This document shows, in pieces, positions 27,450 to 37,438 of a DNA stretch of 64,000 nt (positions within the stretch are counted from its first letter, which is position 1; each line of letters opens with the position of its first letter). Source of the DNA: Noviherbaspirillum aerium (GTDB taxonomy: Bacteria; Pseudomonadota; Gammaproteobacteria; Burkholderiales; Burkholderiaceae_D); contig NZ_VFAH01000024.1 in assembly GCF_008929045.1 (NCBI RefSeq), positions 1-64,000 of the forward strand, given 5' to 3'. Made by a program: the position numbers and the translations under genes. The notes beneath the pieces were generated by a model. It had not been told where the DNA came from, did no database searches, and saw only the letters and a list, made by a program, of their open reading frames with translations.

Positions 27450-30182
27450 ATGCGTATGCCCGCCATGCAAGACCTGAGCGTCTGCGACAAGGAAACCATC
27501 CACGAACCTGAACTGATCCAGCCTTTCGGCGCCCTGCTTGCAATGGAGATGCCCGGTTTGCGCGTGGCGCGCGCCAGCGACAACCTTGAACCGTTCCTTG
27601 GCATCGCGGCAGCCGATGCCATCGGCCGTTCCCTGCGCGATCTCATCGGCGACGAGCCTTTCAGCCGGCTCACCGACGCCCTGCGAAACGGCGAGTTGCA
27701 TTCGGTGTCGCCCATGCTCATGACGCCGCCGGCCGGCGATCATGTCTGCCATATGTATTACAACAGCACGGGCACCATGCTCATTGCCGAATTCGAGGCG
27801 GAACAGGAAGAGTCTTCAACCCGATCCCCGGATCCGGGACTGCTCGGCGACTTGCCGTTCAAGGCCATTCACGAATGCCGCAGCCATGAGGCACTGGCGC
27901 GCCTGCTGGCCAGGGAAATGCGGCGGGTCACGGGATTCGACCGAGTGATCGTCTATCGTTTCGACGAGGACTGGCATGGCATCGTCATCGCGGAAGACCG
28001 CAACGAACGCTATACCCATTCCTTCCTCGGCCACCACTTCCCGGCAAGCGACATACCTGTGCCGGCGCGCAAGCTGTTTTCACTGAACCGCCTGCGGATG
28101 ATTCCGGACGTCGCCTACACGCCCGTGCCGGTACTGCCGCATGGCGAAGCCGGGAAAGCCGGAAGCCACGCGCGTCTGGACATGACCTATTGCATGCTGC
28201 GCAATGTCGCGCCGGTGCACCTGGAATACCTGTCCAACATGGATGTGCGCGCTTCGCTGACGATTTCCATCATGTGCGGCGACCAGTTATGGGGCATGGT
28301 GACCTGTCACAACGGAACAGCCGCGCCCATTCCGCTTCATGCCCGACAGCATTGCAAGGTGCTGGGGGAAGTGGCCTCCTACGCGGTGGCCAGCATTGCG
28401 CGCAATGAGCAGATGCACAAAGGCGAACTGCGCAGGAGCGAACTCAGGAAAGTGCAGGACATTTTCGGCGACAGCGCCGATTTCCCGGAAGCCATCCGCA
28501 GCGCAAGCGCACCCATGCTGAGCGCAATTGATGCCGAAGCCCTCATCATCAAGCTCGACGGACAACTGTTTGAACTGGGCTCCACGGTACCGCCGGCCGT
28601 GCATGAACTGGTCCGCGGGATCCTGGAGAAGGAACTGCGCGGCGGCCTTGCTTACAGCCGCAACATGTCCGCGCTTGATGCCGGCCTGGCGTCGGCCGCC
28701 CGTTCCGCCAGCGGCGCCCTGTACTGCCCGCTCGGCGAGCGCGGCAACTACCTGCTTGCCCTGCGCGGCGAAGTCGTGGAGGCCCGCAACTGGGCCGGCA
28801 ATCCGTACAAGCCTGTCGATCTTCCGGCAAGCGGCCGACTGCATCCCCGCAAATCCTTCGAGCTCTGGCAGGAGTCGGTGCGCGGCTATTCGAAGCGCTG
28901 GGACAACGTCGATCTGGATGCCGCAAAAGAATTGCGACGCCTGCTCCTGGAACGCAACGAACAGATCGCGCGCAAGGCCTTCGAGGGCGCGTGGCAGCAG
29001 GAGCGCGACCGCAGCAGCGATATCCTGGAGGCGATGGGTGAAGGCTTCCTGCTGGTCGACCGGGATTTCACCATCCTGCGCATCAATGCGGAAGGCTTGC
29101 GGCTGACCGGAAAGGGTGCTGGCGACATCGTCGGCCGCAAGTTGTGGGAAGTATGGCCCAATGCCTACGAATCGTTTTCCGGGCAGGCCTACCGGCGCGC
29201 GATGCAGGAGCGGATATCGCTGTCCATCGAAAAGGATGTCGGAGACGGGCATCAGGGACCGCTCTGGATTCATATCCGCATCTATCCTTCCTCCGACGGG
29301 CTGGCGCTGTTCTTCAGCGACATCACCCAGCGCAAGAATATGGAAGCGGCGCTGCGCAGCATAAACGACACGCTTGAGGAGCGGGTCGCCGAGCGCACCG
29401 AGGAACTGAAGCGGGCGCATGAACAATTGCTGCAAAGCCAGAAGATGGAAGCGCTGGGCCAGCTTACCGGCGGCATCGCACACGATTTCAACAACCTGCT
29501 GTCGAGCATCGTGAGCAGCCACGACATGCTGCGCCTGCGCCTCGAACAGGGCAATGTACGGGAGCTGGAACGCTATGTCGGCACCGCTTCGCGGGCGACG
29601 GAACGCGCGGCGAATCTCACGCAGCGCCTCCTGTCTTTCGCCCGCAAGCAGGACCTGAGGGCGGCGCCGCTTGACATCAACGGCCTGGTGGAAAACCTGA
29701 GGGAACTGATCGAGCAGGCAGTTGGTTCCGGCATACGCGTCGAGATCGTGACCGAAGCACCCGTCTGGACAACGCTCTGCGATGCGCACCAGCTTGAGAA
29801 CGCCCTGCTCAACCTGACAATCAATGCCCGCGACGCGATGTCCCAGGGCGGCACGCTGTCGGTAACGACGCGCAATGTGCCGCGCGACCAGCTTGCCGGG
29901 ATGACGCTGGCGCAGCTCGCGCCCGGCGATTATGTCTGCGTCAGCGTGAGCGATACCGGAACCGGCATGCCGCCCGAGGTGGTCGAGCGCGCCTTCGATC
30001 CGTTCTTCACCACCAAGCCGCCCGGCAAGGGGACCGGCCTCGGCCTGTCGATGATTTACGGTTTTGCGCAGCAGTCGGGGGGCGCCATCGGCATCGACAC
30101 CCGCGAAGGCCAGGGAACGACGGTGCATCTCTACCTGCCGCGCCATGGCGGCGATGAGGACATGCGATCCCGATCTTATTGA
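27450..30182 (+). CDS. Bacteriophytochrome sensor histidine kinase
   Basis: This 910-residue red/far-red photoreceptor kinase has an N-terminal PAS domain with a conserved chromophore-attaching Cys ([18 protein letters not shown], Cys12 if ATG 27450 is used), a GAF domain with [13 protein letters not shown] and the histidine region [15 protein letters not shown], a PHY domain (about 315-490), then a PAS domain, HisKA ([11 protein letters not shown], His near 676) and HATPase ([19 protein letters not shown]). There is no receiver. IQPFG replaces the common IQPHG. ATG 27450 has an AGGAAAG site before it; ATG 27408 is possible. No heme oxygenase gene (biliverdin source) is present in the window. 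It may phosphorylate a separate regulator. Confidence 0.93.
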   Translation: MRMPAMQDLSVCDKETIHEPELIQPFGALLAMEMPGLRVARASDNLEPFLGIAAADAIGRSLRDLIGDEPFSRLTDALRNGELHSVSPMLMTPPAGDHVCHMYYNSTGTMLIAEFEAEQEESSTRSPDPGLLGDLPFKAIHECRSHEALARLLAREMRRVTGFDRVIVYRFDEDWHGIVIAEDRNERYTHSFLGHHFPASDIPVPARKLFSLNRLRMIPDVAYTPVPVLPHGEAGKAGSHARLDMTYCMLRNVAPVHLEYLSNMDVRASLTISIMCGDQLWGMVTCHNGTAAPIPLHARQHCKVLGEVASYAVASIARNEQMHKGELRRSELRKVQDIFGDSADFPEAIRSASAPMLSAIDAEALIIKLDGQLFELGSTVPPAVHELVRGILEKELRGGLAYSRNMSALDAGLASAARSASGALYCPLGERGNYLLALRGEVVEARNWAGNPYKPVDLPASGRLHPRKSFELWQESVRGYSKRWDNVDLDAAKELRRLLLERNEQIARKAFEGAWQQERDRSSDILEAMGEGFLLVDRDFTILRINAEGLRLTGKGAGDIVGRKLWEVWPNAYESFSGQAYRRAMQERISLSIEKDVGDGHQGPLWIHIRIYPSSDGLALFFSDITQRKNMEAALRSINDTLEERVAERTEELKRAHEQLLQSQKMEALGQLTGGIAHDFNNLLSSIVSSHDMLRLRLEQGNVRELERYVGTASRATERAANLTQRLLSFARKQDLRAAPLDINGLVENLRELIEQAVGSGIRVEIVTEAPVWTTLCDAHQLENALLNLTINARDAMSQGGTLSVTTRNVPRDQLAGMTLAQLAPGDYVCVSVSDTGTGMPPEVVERAFDPFFTTKPPGKGTGLGLSMIYGFAQQSGGAIGIDTREGQGTTVHLYLPRHGGDEDMRSRSY

Positions 30183-30288
30183 TCCGGCCCGAAAAATGGT
30201 GCATTTTTCCGGTCGCTGATCTCACCCTCTGCCTCTGGGAGAGGGTCGGGGTAAGGGAAGCCGGCCCAACTTGTTTTCGGGCCGGATC
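30181..30288. repeat. Intergenic element with 15-base perfect inverted ends
   Basis: GATCCGGCCCGAAAA (30181-30195) is the exact reverse complement of TTTTCGGGCCGGATC (30274-30288). Between them are a GAAAAATG/CATTTTTC hairpin and a core CTCACCCTCTGCCTCTGGGA-like sequence followed by GAGAGGGTCGGGGTAAGGG. This core resembles short intergenic repeats often seen in proteobacteria. Its left end overlaps the phytochrome stop codon. Confidence 0.75.
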
Positions 30289-30369
30289 TAGAACGGATTG
30301 CGGATGAGTGTACGGAAGCATCGGTTGCCTTGGGATGCAGGGCAAGGCGGGAGAACCGCAGTGTGGCGG

Positions 30370-30449
30370 GCCACACCAGCGACGCACAACGCCGCCATGC
30401 GCCCAAGACAAGCCGAGGCGACCGACCATCCACCTGCAATACGCTCTAT
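30370..30449. repeat. Dispersed repeat copy (CGCTCTAG-ended family)
   Basis: GCCACACCAGCGACG onward, through GCCGCCATGCGCCCAAG and CCGAGGCGACCG to CTGCAATACGCTCTAT, matches the right half of the element at 59803-59929 at about four in five positions. A left end resembling CTAGA occurs at 30287. Confidence 0.65.
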
Positions 30450-30538
30450 ATACCTGGCTGCACGAATGTCCGATGGCCGATGAAGGAGCGCCCTGCCCTG
30501 CAGGAATGCATCCTGCGTGATCAATGAAAGGAATCCGC

Positions 30539-31174
30539 ATGAAACTGGTTTTCGCTTCGCTGATATTTTCCACCTTCATGGCCGGCGGCGCCGTTCTGGC
30601 ACAGACGGCAGGGCTTCCCAATGCCAGTTCGTCCGCGCCCGAGGCCCGGCATGAGATTGCCCGCGGCAAGCTGGCCGCAGAGCTGCGGCGCGGCGGCTAT
30701 GTCATTTATTTCCGCCATGCGGCGACCGACTTTTCGCGTTCGGATTCGGGCATGAAGGCCTACGACGATTGCGCCAATCAGCGCCTGCTGTCGGAAGCGG
30801 GGCGGGAACAGGCGCGCCGGATCGGCGAACAGATCCGTGCGCTGCGCCTCGCCACCGGGGAAGTGCTCGCCAGCCCGTATTGCCGCACCATGGAAACCGC
30901 CCGCCTGGCATTCGGACAGGCACAGGCGCGCACGGAAATTCGCGAGAAGGACGCCGGCGACTACGCCGGGCTCAAGCGCCTGCTGGCGGCACAATTGCCG
31001 GCTGGAGCGAATCGCTGGGTAGTCGGACATGGCACGCCTTTCCGCGCCATTTCCGGCCCGCCGCACCTGGATGAGGGCGAGGCGGCCGTCATCAAGCCGC
31101 TGGGAAACGGCTGGCGCGTCGTGGCGCGGGTCATGCCAGAAGACTGGGCGGCACTGGCGAAAAACGGGGAATGA
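30539..31174 (+). CDS. Histidine phosphatase family protein, exported
   Basis: This 211-residue protein has a signal peptide (MKLVFASLIFSTFMAGGAVL, cleaved near residue 21) and the histidine phosphatase fold. The first active-site motif is VIYFRHAATD, which has RHA instead of the usual RHG. The second histidine is in WVVGHGTPF, and a SPYCRTMETAR segment provides the second catalytic arginine. It resembles the periplasmic branch of this superfamily. The substrate is unknown. An in-frame ATG lies 15 bases upstream, but ATG 30539 has AAAGGA at better spacing. It lies before the alcohol dehydrogenase gene, with 150 bases between them. Confidence 0.85.
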   Translation: MKLVFASLIFSTFMAGGAVLAQTAGLPNASSSAPEARHEIARGKLAAELRRGGYVIYFRHAATDFSRSDSGMKAYDDCANQRLLSEAGREQARRIGEQIRALRLATGEVLASPYCRTMETARLAFGQAQARTEIREKDAGDYAGLKRLLAAQLPAGANRWVVGHGTPFRAISGPPHLDEGEAAVIKPLGNGWRVVARVMPEDWAALAKNGE

Positions 31175-31322
31175 AAAACGGGGCATGGATGGCATTCGGA
31201 CTTCGCCTTGGCGGGGCGGCGAGTGCAACATCGGCCTGGCAACGCGGGGAACGCTGCCGGCTGTAATCAGTCCATCCCGGATTCAGCGCCCGCAGTGCGG
31301 CGTTTTCTCGTCAGGAGGCAAC

Positions 31323-32387
31323 ATGCTCAAGTCCATGGGATACGGTGCGACCAGCGCCAGCGAACCCTTAAGCCAGCTCAATTTCGAACGCCGCGCGCCG
31401 GGGCCGAAAGATGTCCAGATCGATATTCTCTACTGCGGCGTTTGCCACTCCGATCTGCATACGGCGCGCAACGAATGGAACAATACCGTTTACCCGGTCG
31501 TCCCCGGGCATGAAATCATCGGCCGTGTCAGCGCTGTGGGAAACGAAGTCACCCGCTTCAAGATTGGCGATCTCGCCGGCGTGGGCTGCATGGTGGATTC
31601 CTGTCAGCATTGCCGGAGCTGCTCGGAAGGCCTGGAGCAATATTGCGAGAACGGTTTCGTCGGCACGTATAACGGCGAAGAGATGCATTCCGGAGGCATG
31701 ACGTACGGCGGATATGCCAACAACATTGTCGTCACGGAAAAGTTTGTTCTGCGCATTTCCGACAAGCTCGACCCGGCCGCGGCCGCGCCGCTGCTGTGCG
31801 CCGGCATCACCACGTGGTCGCCGCTGCGCCACTGGAAGGTCGGCAAGGGACAGAAGGTCGGCATCGTCGGCCTGGGCGGACTCGGCCACATGGGCATCAA
31901 GCTGGCTCATGCGCTTGGCGCCCATGTCGTGCTGTTCACTACTTCGCCGGACAAACGCGACGATGCGCGCAGGCTTGGGGCCGACGAAGTGGTGGTCTCG
32001 AAAAATGCCGGAGAGATGGCGGCCCATGCGAACTCCTTCGACTTCATCCTGAACACCGTGGCCGCGGCGCACGATCTGGATGCCTTCCTCGTGCTGCTCA
32101 AGCGCGAGGGCACCATGACCCTGGTCGGCGCTCCTTCGCATCCTCATCCGTCGCCGCAGGTCTTCAACCTGATCATGAAACGCCGCCACCTCGCCGGCTC
32201 CCTGATCGGCGGCATTGCCGAGACACAGGAAATGCTGGATTTCTGCGCGGAACATGGCATCGTCTCCGACATCGAGATCATTCCTATCCAGCAGATCAAC
32301 CAGGCCTACGAACGCATGCTGAAAAGCGATGTGAAGTATCGCTTCGTCATCGACATGGCTTCACTGAAACAAGGCGCGCCGGCATAG
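31323..32387 (+). CDS. Zinc-dependent NAD(P)H alcohol dehydrogenase (YahK/CAD type)
   Basis: This 354-residue enzyme belongs to the medium-chain zinc dehydrogenases that reduce aldehydes, usually with NADPH. The catalytic zinc site is seen in LYCGVCHSDLH and GHEIIGRV. The structural-zinc cysteines are in MVDSCQHCRSCSEGLEQYC, and the nucleotide-binding motif is VGIVGLGGLGHMGIKLAHA. The FVGTYNGEEMHSGGMTYGGY run is typical of the YahK and cinnamyl-alcohol-dehydrogenase-like branch. ATG 31323 follows CAGGAGG. The gene lies 150 bases after the histidine phosphatase gene in the same direction. The physiological aldehyde is not indicated. Confidence 0.92.
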   Translation: MLKSMGYGATSASEPLSQLNFERRAPGPKDVQIDILYCGVCHSDLHTARNEWNNTVYPVVPGHEIIGRVSAVGNEVTRFKIGDLAGVGCMVDSCQHCRSCSEGLEQYCENGFVGTYNGEEMHSGGMTYGGYANNIVVTEKFVLRISDKLDPAAAAPLLCAGITTWSPLRHWKVGKGQKVGIVGLGGLGHMGIKLAHALGAHVVLFTTSPDKRDDARRLGADEVVVSKNAGEMAAHANSFDFILNTVAAAHDLDAFLVLLKREGTMTLVGAPSHPHPSPQVFNLIMKRRHLAGSLIGGIAETQEMLDFCAEHGIVSDIEIIPIQQINQAYERMLKSDVKYRFVIDMASLKQGAPA

Positions 32388-32516
32388 GGACGGCATGAAT
32401 GCAGGCGACGCATCGGTGGCCGCGGCATGCTGTCTTGCCGAAACCTCTGCGCGCGCCGGTGATCCAAGCTCAATGAGCAGGCACACTTTGCGCTTGCCGC
32501 TGCCCTTGGGACTCCC

Positions 32517-33146
32517 ATGTCAAAGACCATCTTCAAATTTCTGCTGCCGCTGCTGATGCTTTCCGTCGCCATCCCGGAATCGGAGGCAAAACGCATGGGC
32601 GGCGGCCGTTCCACCGGCCGCCAGGCGCAAGGCATCAAAAAGACCGCACCGCCGGCCGGCGCTCGCACGGTTCAGCCGGAAAGAATGCAGCGCTCCCAGA
32701 CGCCGCCGCCGGCAGCCGCCCGGCAGCCCGACGAGCGCATCGCACGCCCGCAACCCGTTCCGCAAGCTCCTCCCCCGGCATCGGCTCCGACGCCTGCGCA
32801 AACCCTGCCGCGCCAGGCGGCCAGCCCATGGGGCGGCATGCTGGGCGGAGCACTGCTTGGACTGGGACTCGGCTCGTTGATGTCGCGCGATGGCAATGCC
32901 GCCGATCAGGCAAACCAGGCGAACCAGGCAAACCAGCAAGCAGGCAGCAGCGGTTCCGGTGAAAGCGGCAGCGGCGCATCGGGCACCTCCGGCGCTTCGG
33001 GCGACTATGCCGATGCGCCGGCGCGACAGGCACCGCAGGAAGCGAAGCCGCAAACGGCAGGAATCTTCGGCACCATGCTGCCGCTCGCATTGCTTGCCTT
33101 CGTCATCTATTTTGCCGTCCGCAGGATGCGCCGCAGAAACCGCTGA
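32517..33146 (+). CDS. Pro/Gly-rich envelope protein related to Tim44-like proteins' N-terminus
   Basis: This 209-residue protein starts with a signal peptide (to about residue 24) and KRMGGGRSTGRQ, which is the N-terminal signature of bacterial Tim44-like domain proteins. A low-complexity Pro/Ala/Gln region follows, then a hydrophobic glycine-rich segment (GGMLGGALLGLGLGSLMS, about 104-121), a QANQANQAN stretch and Ser/Gly-rich linker, and a C-terminal helix (about 180-200) ending in RRMRRRNR. The Tim44 domain itself is missing, so the gene may be a truncated family member or a different protein that shares the N-terminal motif. It is 55 bases before the next gene, probably in one transcript. 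Confidence 0.7.
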   Translation: MSKTIFKFLLPLLMLSVAIPESEAKRMGGGRSTGRQAQGIKKTAPPAGARTVQPERMQRSQTPPPAAARQPDERIARPQPVPQAPPPASAPTPAQTLPRQAASPWGGMLGGALLGLGLGSLMSRDGNAADQANQANQANQQAGSSGSGESGSGASGTSGASGDYADAPARQAPQEAKPQTAGIFGTMLPLALLAFVIYFAVRRMRRRNR

Positions 33147-33201
33147 GACGAGCAAGAGCTTTGCACAGGGCAAGACAACATTTCCAACATCGAGGAATAC
33201 C

Positions 33202-33939
33202 ATGACACCCGAAGAAAACCAGGCACTGCGGCAACTCTTGTCGCAACTCGTACAAATCCGGGGCATCGACAAGGACCCTGAAGCCGAGCGCATGATTGCG
33301 CAAGCAGTCGCGCAGCAACCCGATGCGGCCTATCTGCTGGTGCAGCGGACAATGATTCTCGAGCAGGCGCTCAATGGCGCCAAAGAACAGATCAACCAGC
33401 TGCAGTCGCAAAACCGGCATGGCACGCCATCAACCGCCGGCCGCAGCTTCCTTGATGCGAATTCCTGGGGCAATCACGCATCGACATCCGCATCCGCGAA
33501 CACCCACCGCGCAGTGGAAACTTCGGTGACCGGCCGCCCGTTGAACAATTCCGGAAATCCACAGTGGAATGGTGTCGGCACCGGCATGCAGCCGGGCATG
33601 GGCGCGATGCCCGGCCGCAGGTCGAGTTTTCTCGGCGGCGGGGGCAGCATGCTCGGGACCATGGCGGCAACCGCGGCGGGCGTGGCGGGCGGTGCCTTTC
33701 TATTCCATGGCATCGGCAATCTGCTTGGCAATCAGAACCACGGCGATGGTCAGGGACTCGCCGACAAAGTCTCCGCAAATGAAAACAGCGGCAACGAACT
33801 GAACAATAACGAGACGGCCGGCAGCCAGGATCTTTCGCTGGCCGATGACGGCGCCGCCGCGGCAGCGGATGATTCAATGCTGAGCGACAGCAGCGGCTTT
33901 GACAGCGGCGGCTTTGATGGTGATTCGTATGAAGCCTGA
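33202..33939 (+). CDS. DUF2076 family periplasmic-type protein
   Basis: This 245-residue protein begins MTPEENQALRQLLSQLVQIRG, which with PDAAYLLVQRTMILEQALN matches the N-terminal region of DUF2076 proteins. A central Gly/Met-rich segment with FLGGGGSMLGTMAATAAGVAGGAFLFHGIGNLL could span or associate with the membrane, and the C-terminus is acidic and Asp/Ser/Gly-rich (SGFDSGGFDGD). The function of the family is not known; it is usually described as a putative periplasmic ligand-binding or sensor protein. It follows the Gly-rich envelope gene and is convergent with the diguanylate cyclase gene, 22 bases away. Confidence 0.75.
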   Translation: MTPEENQALRQLLSQLVQIRGIDKDPEAERMIAQAVAQQPDAAYLLVQRTMILEQALNGAKEQINQLQSQNRHGTPSTAGRSFLDANSWGNHASTSASANTHRAVETSVTGRPLNNSGNPQWNGVGTGMQPGMGAMPGRRSSFLGGGGSMLGTMAATAAGVAGGAFLFHGIGNLLGNQNHGDGQGLADKVSANENSGNELNNNETAGSQDLSLADDGAAAAADDSMLSDSSGFDSGGFDGDSYEA

Positions 33940-33961
33940 TCCGCTTGCCGGAGCAGCCGTT

Positions 33962-35500
33962 CTACTCCCATTGTGAAAGCACCCTGTTTCTGCCAGCCCG
34001 CTTGGCTTCGTATAGCATTTTGTCAGCGCGCTCAAAGAGGTGGGCGGTGGTCTCTCCTACCGCATGCGTGGCAAGGCCACCGCTGACGGTCACCCGGATA
34101 TGACCGTGCGAAGTCATGACGCCGTGCTGCTCGACATGGGCACGGATTCGCTGCCCCAGGAGCATGATCTCCGCCGGATCGGCAATGCGGACGAAAACCG
34201 CAATCTCCTCTCCTCCATACCTGACGGCGAGATCCTCGGTGCGCACGCAACTGCCGACAAGCTGGGCAACCCCGCGCAGCACGTCGTCGCCGACGAGATG
34301 GCCGTAGGTATCGTTGATGGATTTGAAGCGGTCGATATCGAAGAGCAGCAGGGAAAAACCGCGTTCTTCATGTCTTAGATGCGCACTGACCGCATCATGC
34401 AGCCACTCCTGCATGTACAGGCGGGTATAGAGTCCGGTAAGAGGATCGCGTATGGCCGCCTCCAGCAGTTCTGCCTGCAGCCGCCAGCGTTCAACCAGGA
34501 AGCAGACAGCGATAAACGTGAATGCTGCGGCCAGCGCGGCGAGGCCGGTAGGAATGCCGACCCTCGCCCGGTAATCTTCCGCGTCGGCATGCAGATAGCC
34601 GCGTCCACCGATCTCGCGCATGTCGTAGGCTTTCTGGAGATAGGTTTTCCCGGGCAGTTCTTCGAACTGGACGAAGCGCATGTCCGCCGTCACCGGGCGG
34701 ACCGTCTTCATGCCGAGCGGTGTGAAGTCATGTTCACCATACTGCCTGCTCTGCCGCATCCGGGCCATCTGCGCCGGATCAAGCTGCAACATGCTCTTGA
34801 ATGTCCAGGATCCGAGCCCGCTCATCAACAGGATGCCGTTGGCGTCGGCAACCAGCGCAAGCTTTCCATGGGCTTGCCAGTCCTTCCATAACAACGCCTC
34901 GAAATCCTTGAACGGCCGCGAAACACGCAGTGCAACCACACCTTGTATCCGGTGATCGATGATCACCGGCCGGGATAGAAAATAGCCCAGGGCCTGGCTG
35001 GTTGCGCCGATGCCGACAAAACGTCCGGTTCTTCCCTCTACCGCATCCTGGAAGTAAGGGCGATATGCCACATTCCGGCCGAGAATGGCGTCGAGGGAAC
35101 GCCACCTGCTGTCGGCGATGACCTTGCCCGACAAATCCATCACCCAGATTCTGTCGCAGCCGATACGCGCGGCGATTTCAGCCAGGGCCAGGTTGACTTC
35201 ATGGAGTTTTGCAGGCTCCGGCTCCTGCAGCGCGGCACGTACCGCCGCCGACGATGCCAGGGTCTCAGGCAGCACTTCGTACTTGCCCAACTGGTCGAGA
35301 AAATACAGCCTTGCCAAATCATTGCGGCTATCCAGCGTGCGTTCGATCGTACGCAGCGCATCTTCCTTGATGCCTAAATGTGCCGCCACAACCATACCCG
35401 CGAGCAAAGCGGCCAGCAGGCTCAGCATGAAGGTACGGCAATGGATGCCGGAGAGCGTTTTCTTCAAACCACGCACATTTATGTTTTTAATGTACTGCAC
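33962..35500 (-). CDS. Diguanylate cyclase with periplasmic Cache-type sensor
   Basis: This 512-residue membrane protein makes cyclic di-GMP. A transmembrane segment (FMLSLLAALLAGMVVAAHL, about 23-42) and a second (about 335-355) flank a periplasmic region with the DctB/dCache-like pattern (RIWVMDLSGKVIADSRW, then RDVAYRPYFQ-like NVAYRPYFQDA, GYFLSRPVI). The cytoplasmic GGDEF domain has DIDRFKSINDTYGHLVGDDVL and RYGGEEIAVF, with Ile in place of the usual Phe, and the I-site RTED for feedback inhibition. A GTG start at 35500 has AAAGGAG at ideal spacing; the longer frame from ATG 35605 would add 35 residues and is less likely. It reads opposite to the DUF2076 gene. The ligand is unknown. Confidence 0.85.
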   Translation of the reverse strand: MQYIKNINVRGLKKTLSGIHCRTFMLSLLAALLAGMVVAAHLGIKEDALRTIERTLDSRNDLARLYFLDQLGKYEVLPETLASSAAVRAALQEPEPAKLHEVNLALAEIAARIGCDRIWVMDLSGKVIADSRWRSLDAILGRNVAYRPYFQDAVEGRTGRFVGIGATSQALGYFLSRPVIIDHRIQGVVALRVSRPFKDFEALLWKDWQAHGKLALVADANGILLMSGLGSWTFKSMLQLDPAQMARMRQSRQYGEHDFTPLGMKTVRPVTADMRFVQFEELPGKTYLQKAYDMREIGGRGYLHADAEDYRARVGIPTGLAALAAAFTFIAVCFLVERWRLQAELLEAAIRDPLTGLYTRLYMQEWLHDAVSAHLRHEERGFSLLLFDIDRFKSINDTYGHLVGDDVLRGVAQLVGSCVRTEDLAVRYGGEEIAVFVRIADPAEIMLLGQRIRAHVEQHGVMTSHGHIRVTVSGGLATHAVGETTAHLFERADKMLYEAKRAGRNRVLSQWE

Positions 35501-35681
35501 ATGCTCCTTTCCTGGTGGCGCAAAGGTCACTTGCCAATACTGGCGCGAATTAAGAATCCGCTGATCCAATGTCGACTGGTATGGTGCGGTTACCATGTCA
35601 ATCATGCTCGCAAGGCCCTGGCTTTACTATTCTCGTCTGCTTGTTGTCTTGTCTCGGCTGGCTTCGCCACATCCATCACAT

Positions 35682-35745
35682 TAGAGCGTTTTCGACCTGA
35701 CCGGCCTGGTCGAGGCGGAGGCAGGCCAGGGTGAAGCCACTCTAG
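35682..35745. repeat. Short dispersed repeat copy (TAGAGCG...CTCTAG)
   Basis: TTAGAGCGTTTTCGACCTGA at the left and CACTCTAG at the right bound about 64 bases. The left half, including GACCGGCCTGGTCGA, matches the element at 59803-59929. Confidence 0.65.
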
Positions 35746-37438
35746 CCTTCAGTACGTTTACAGCTCAGTCCCACCAGCCTGTGCCTGCAATATCCCTAAA
35801 TCGCTTTTCTTAAAGCTCGCTTGAGAACACATTGAACATGCCAAACTGGTGGTACACCAAACGTGCATGAAATTCACAGAGCGTCGCTGTCGTCGAGTCA
35901 TCTTGCACGACGAAGTCTCAGGCGAAGTCTTACCGAACTCAAAAACGGACTATTACACTCCAGCTCCTTGGTCGTCATATGTGTAGAGAATGCCGCTTGA
36001 GTTCCATTAGCATTGGATATTTTCCCAGGTGCTCCCGTAGTCACGTCAAACCAGACGGCAGGTACGATGGAAGAACTTCCGTATATGCCAGGTACCGGGC
36101 AATGCACTGCACTTATCGCGCGATTGACCGCGGGGGACCTGAATGCTTTTGTTCAGGTAGATCAGATTAAAAAAAAGCCCACCGCGAGGGTGGGCGAAAG
36201 GGGCTGGGACCCCTGGAGACAACCGGAAAAACCTTGGTACGCGCATCGGACTCAGCGACACGACCGACTCACTGAATGGTGTCGCTGTTAAAATCCCATT
36301 TCATCGAGAACGACGCTATCTCTTCTCGCACATCGCCCTGGGTCAAATGATTTTCATGTCGATCAATGAGCAAGCCGGACTATACGGACCCTGAAGAAAT
36401 TTCTCTAATCGTAATTTTTTATCTTGCCTATCATCGTTTCTTATATAACGATCATGCTTTTCGCGTTAAGTACTGTCGGCACAGCGAAATTTTCATTCCT
36501 TCAACAAGTCATTAAGAACTACTTGTAGTGCATGTAGCAGAAAGTGAAGCGAAATTAAACATGGCAACATGAGGTTTCGTCGCAGTGCACGTTCGATTCC
36601 GGCTCAAACCAAAGACTTGTCGTCGCACGGCATGCGCCTGGGATAGGAATTTCCAACCGCTCAAAAGTGGACCAAGGCTGGAATGCGAAGCGTCAAGAAG
36701 TTGATGATGAAGCACGTTGAATAAGGTTCTAAGCCTAGTTTCAGATTGCCTCTTCGTTAGAGCGAATCGGGAATGAGCGACGTCCATATCGGCGAGCGGA
36801 CGAGAAAATCACGGAAGAAATAAGGAACGAACATGCCGCATTTTCTGAAACCTGACATTTGATTATGGGTCTCGAACGCAATTCCGAATATTTTCGGAAC
36901 AACCGGCAGGAATACGGAATGGTTAAGTAGTGGATTACATATCGCCGCCACAGAAGGATAGCCGCGGTTAAATCGTAACTGATAAATTAATGTTTTCATG
37001 TTTATAACGTTTTATTATTGGTAATTCCCTGCGTAGACTTTTATAGTCTCGCTGGGATGTTTCATAAGCCGAACAAGGAGACGACAACGGGCATGGCTGT
37101 GGCCGGAGGCCATTTGCTGTGGGAATACGCCGGATATGCCACCAAGGGATGCGGATGACGCAATGGGAACGTGGACTGCCTGCGTTTATGAACGCATGTC
37201 ATCGATAGAAATAAATGCAAATGCGTATGGCGTGATGCAAAACCGGATGACATTCGAGGACCGGGCATCGCAATCGTATTGGAGGCACCGCGCTCCGGCC
37301 GGAGGCGGTACGGCATGGGCGCCTCTGCTGTGCAGTTGTACCTGACAGATAAGTTTAAGGCGCCGGGAGAGCGGCAGCAGAATTGGAGCATGGCGCAGCC
37401 TTCCTCCAGGCACATGCTTGAATACTGTGGCAGGTGCA
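35746..37438. other. Gene-poor, partly AT-rich region
   Basis: About 1.7 kb with no reading frame that I can support. The part from about 36300 to 37060 is visibly more AT-rich than the surrounding genome. It contains a strong minus-strand terminator (36169-36195) and a candidate small RNA. It may be a remnant of acquired DNA. Confidence 0.5.
36169..36290 (-). ncRNA. Candidate small RNA with intrinsic terminator
   Basis: On the minus strand, an inverted repeat AGCGACAC/GTGTCGCT (36279-36286 with 36254-36261) forms a 5' hairpin. An 8-base GGGG/CCCC stem (36200-36213) and then a classic terminator follow: GCCCACC CTCGC GGTGGGC (36177-36195) with eight T's. No open frame fills the interval. No strong -35/-10 was identified, so the 5' end is approximate. 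It could instead be the 3' end of a longer leftward transcript. Confidence 0.4.

Noticed and set aside
28287-30146. A 619-codon minus-strand open frame
   Set aside because: Antisense shadow of the bacteriophytochrome gene.
36757-36999. 80-codon leftward frame in the AT-rich zone
   Set aside because: No ribosome binding site, no family, and high content of aromatic and Cys residues typical of chance frames.
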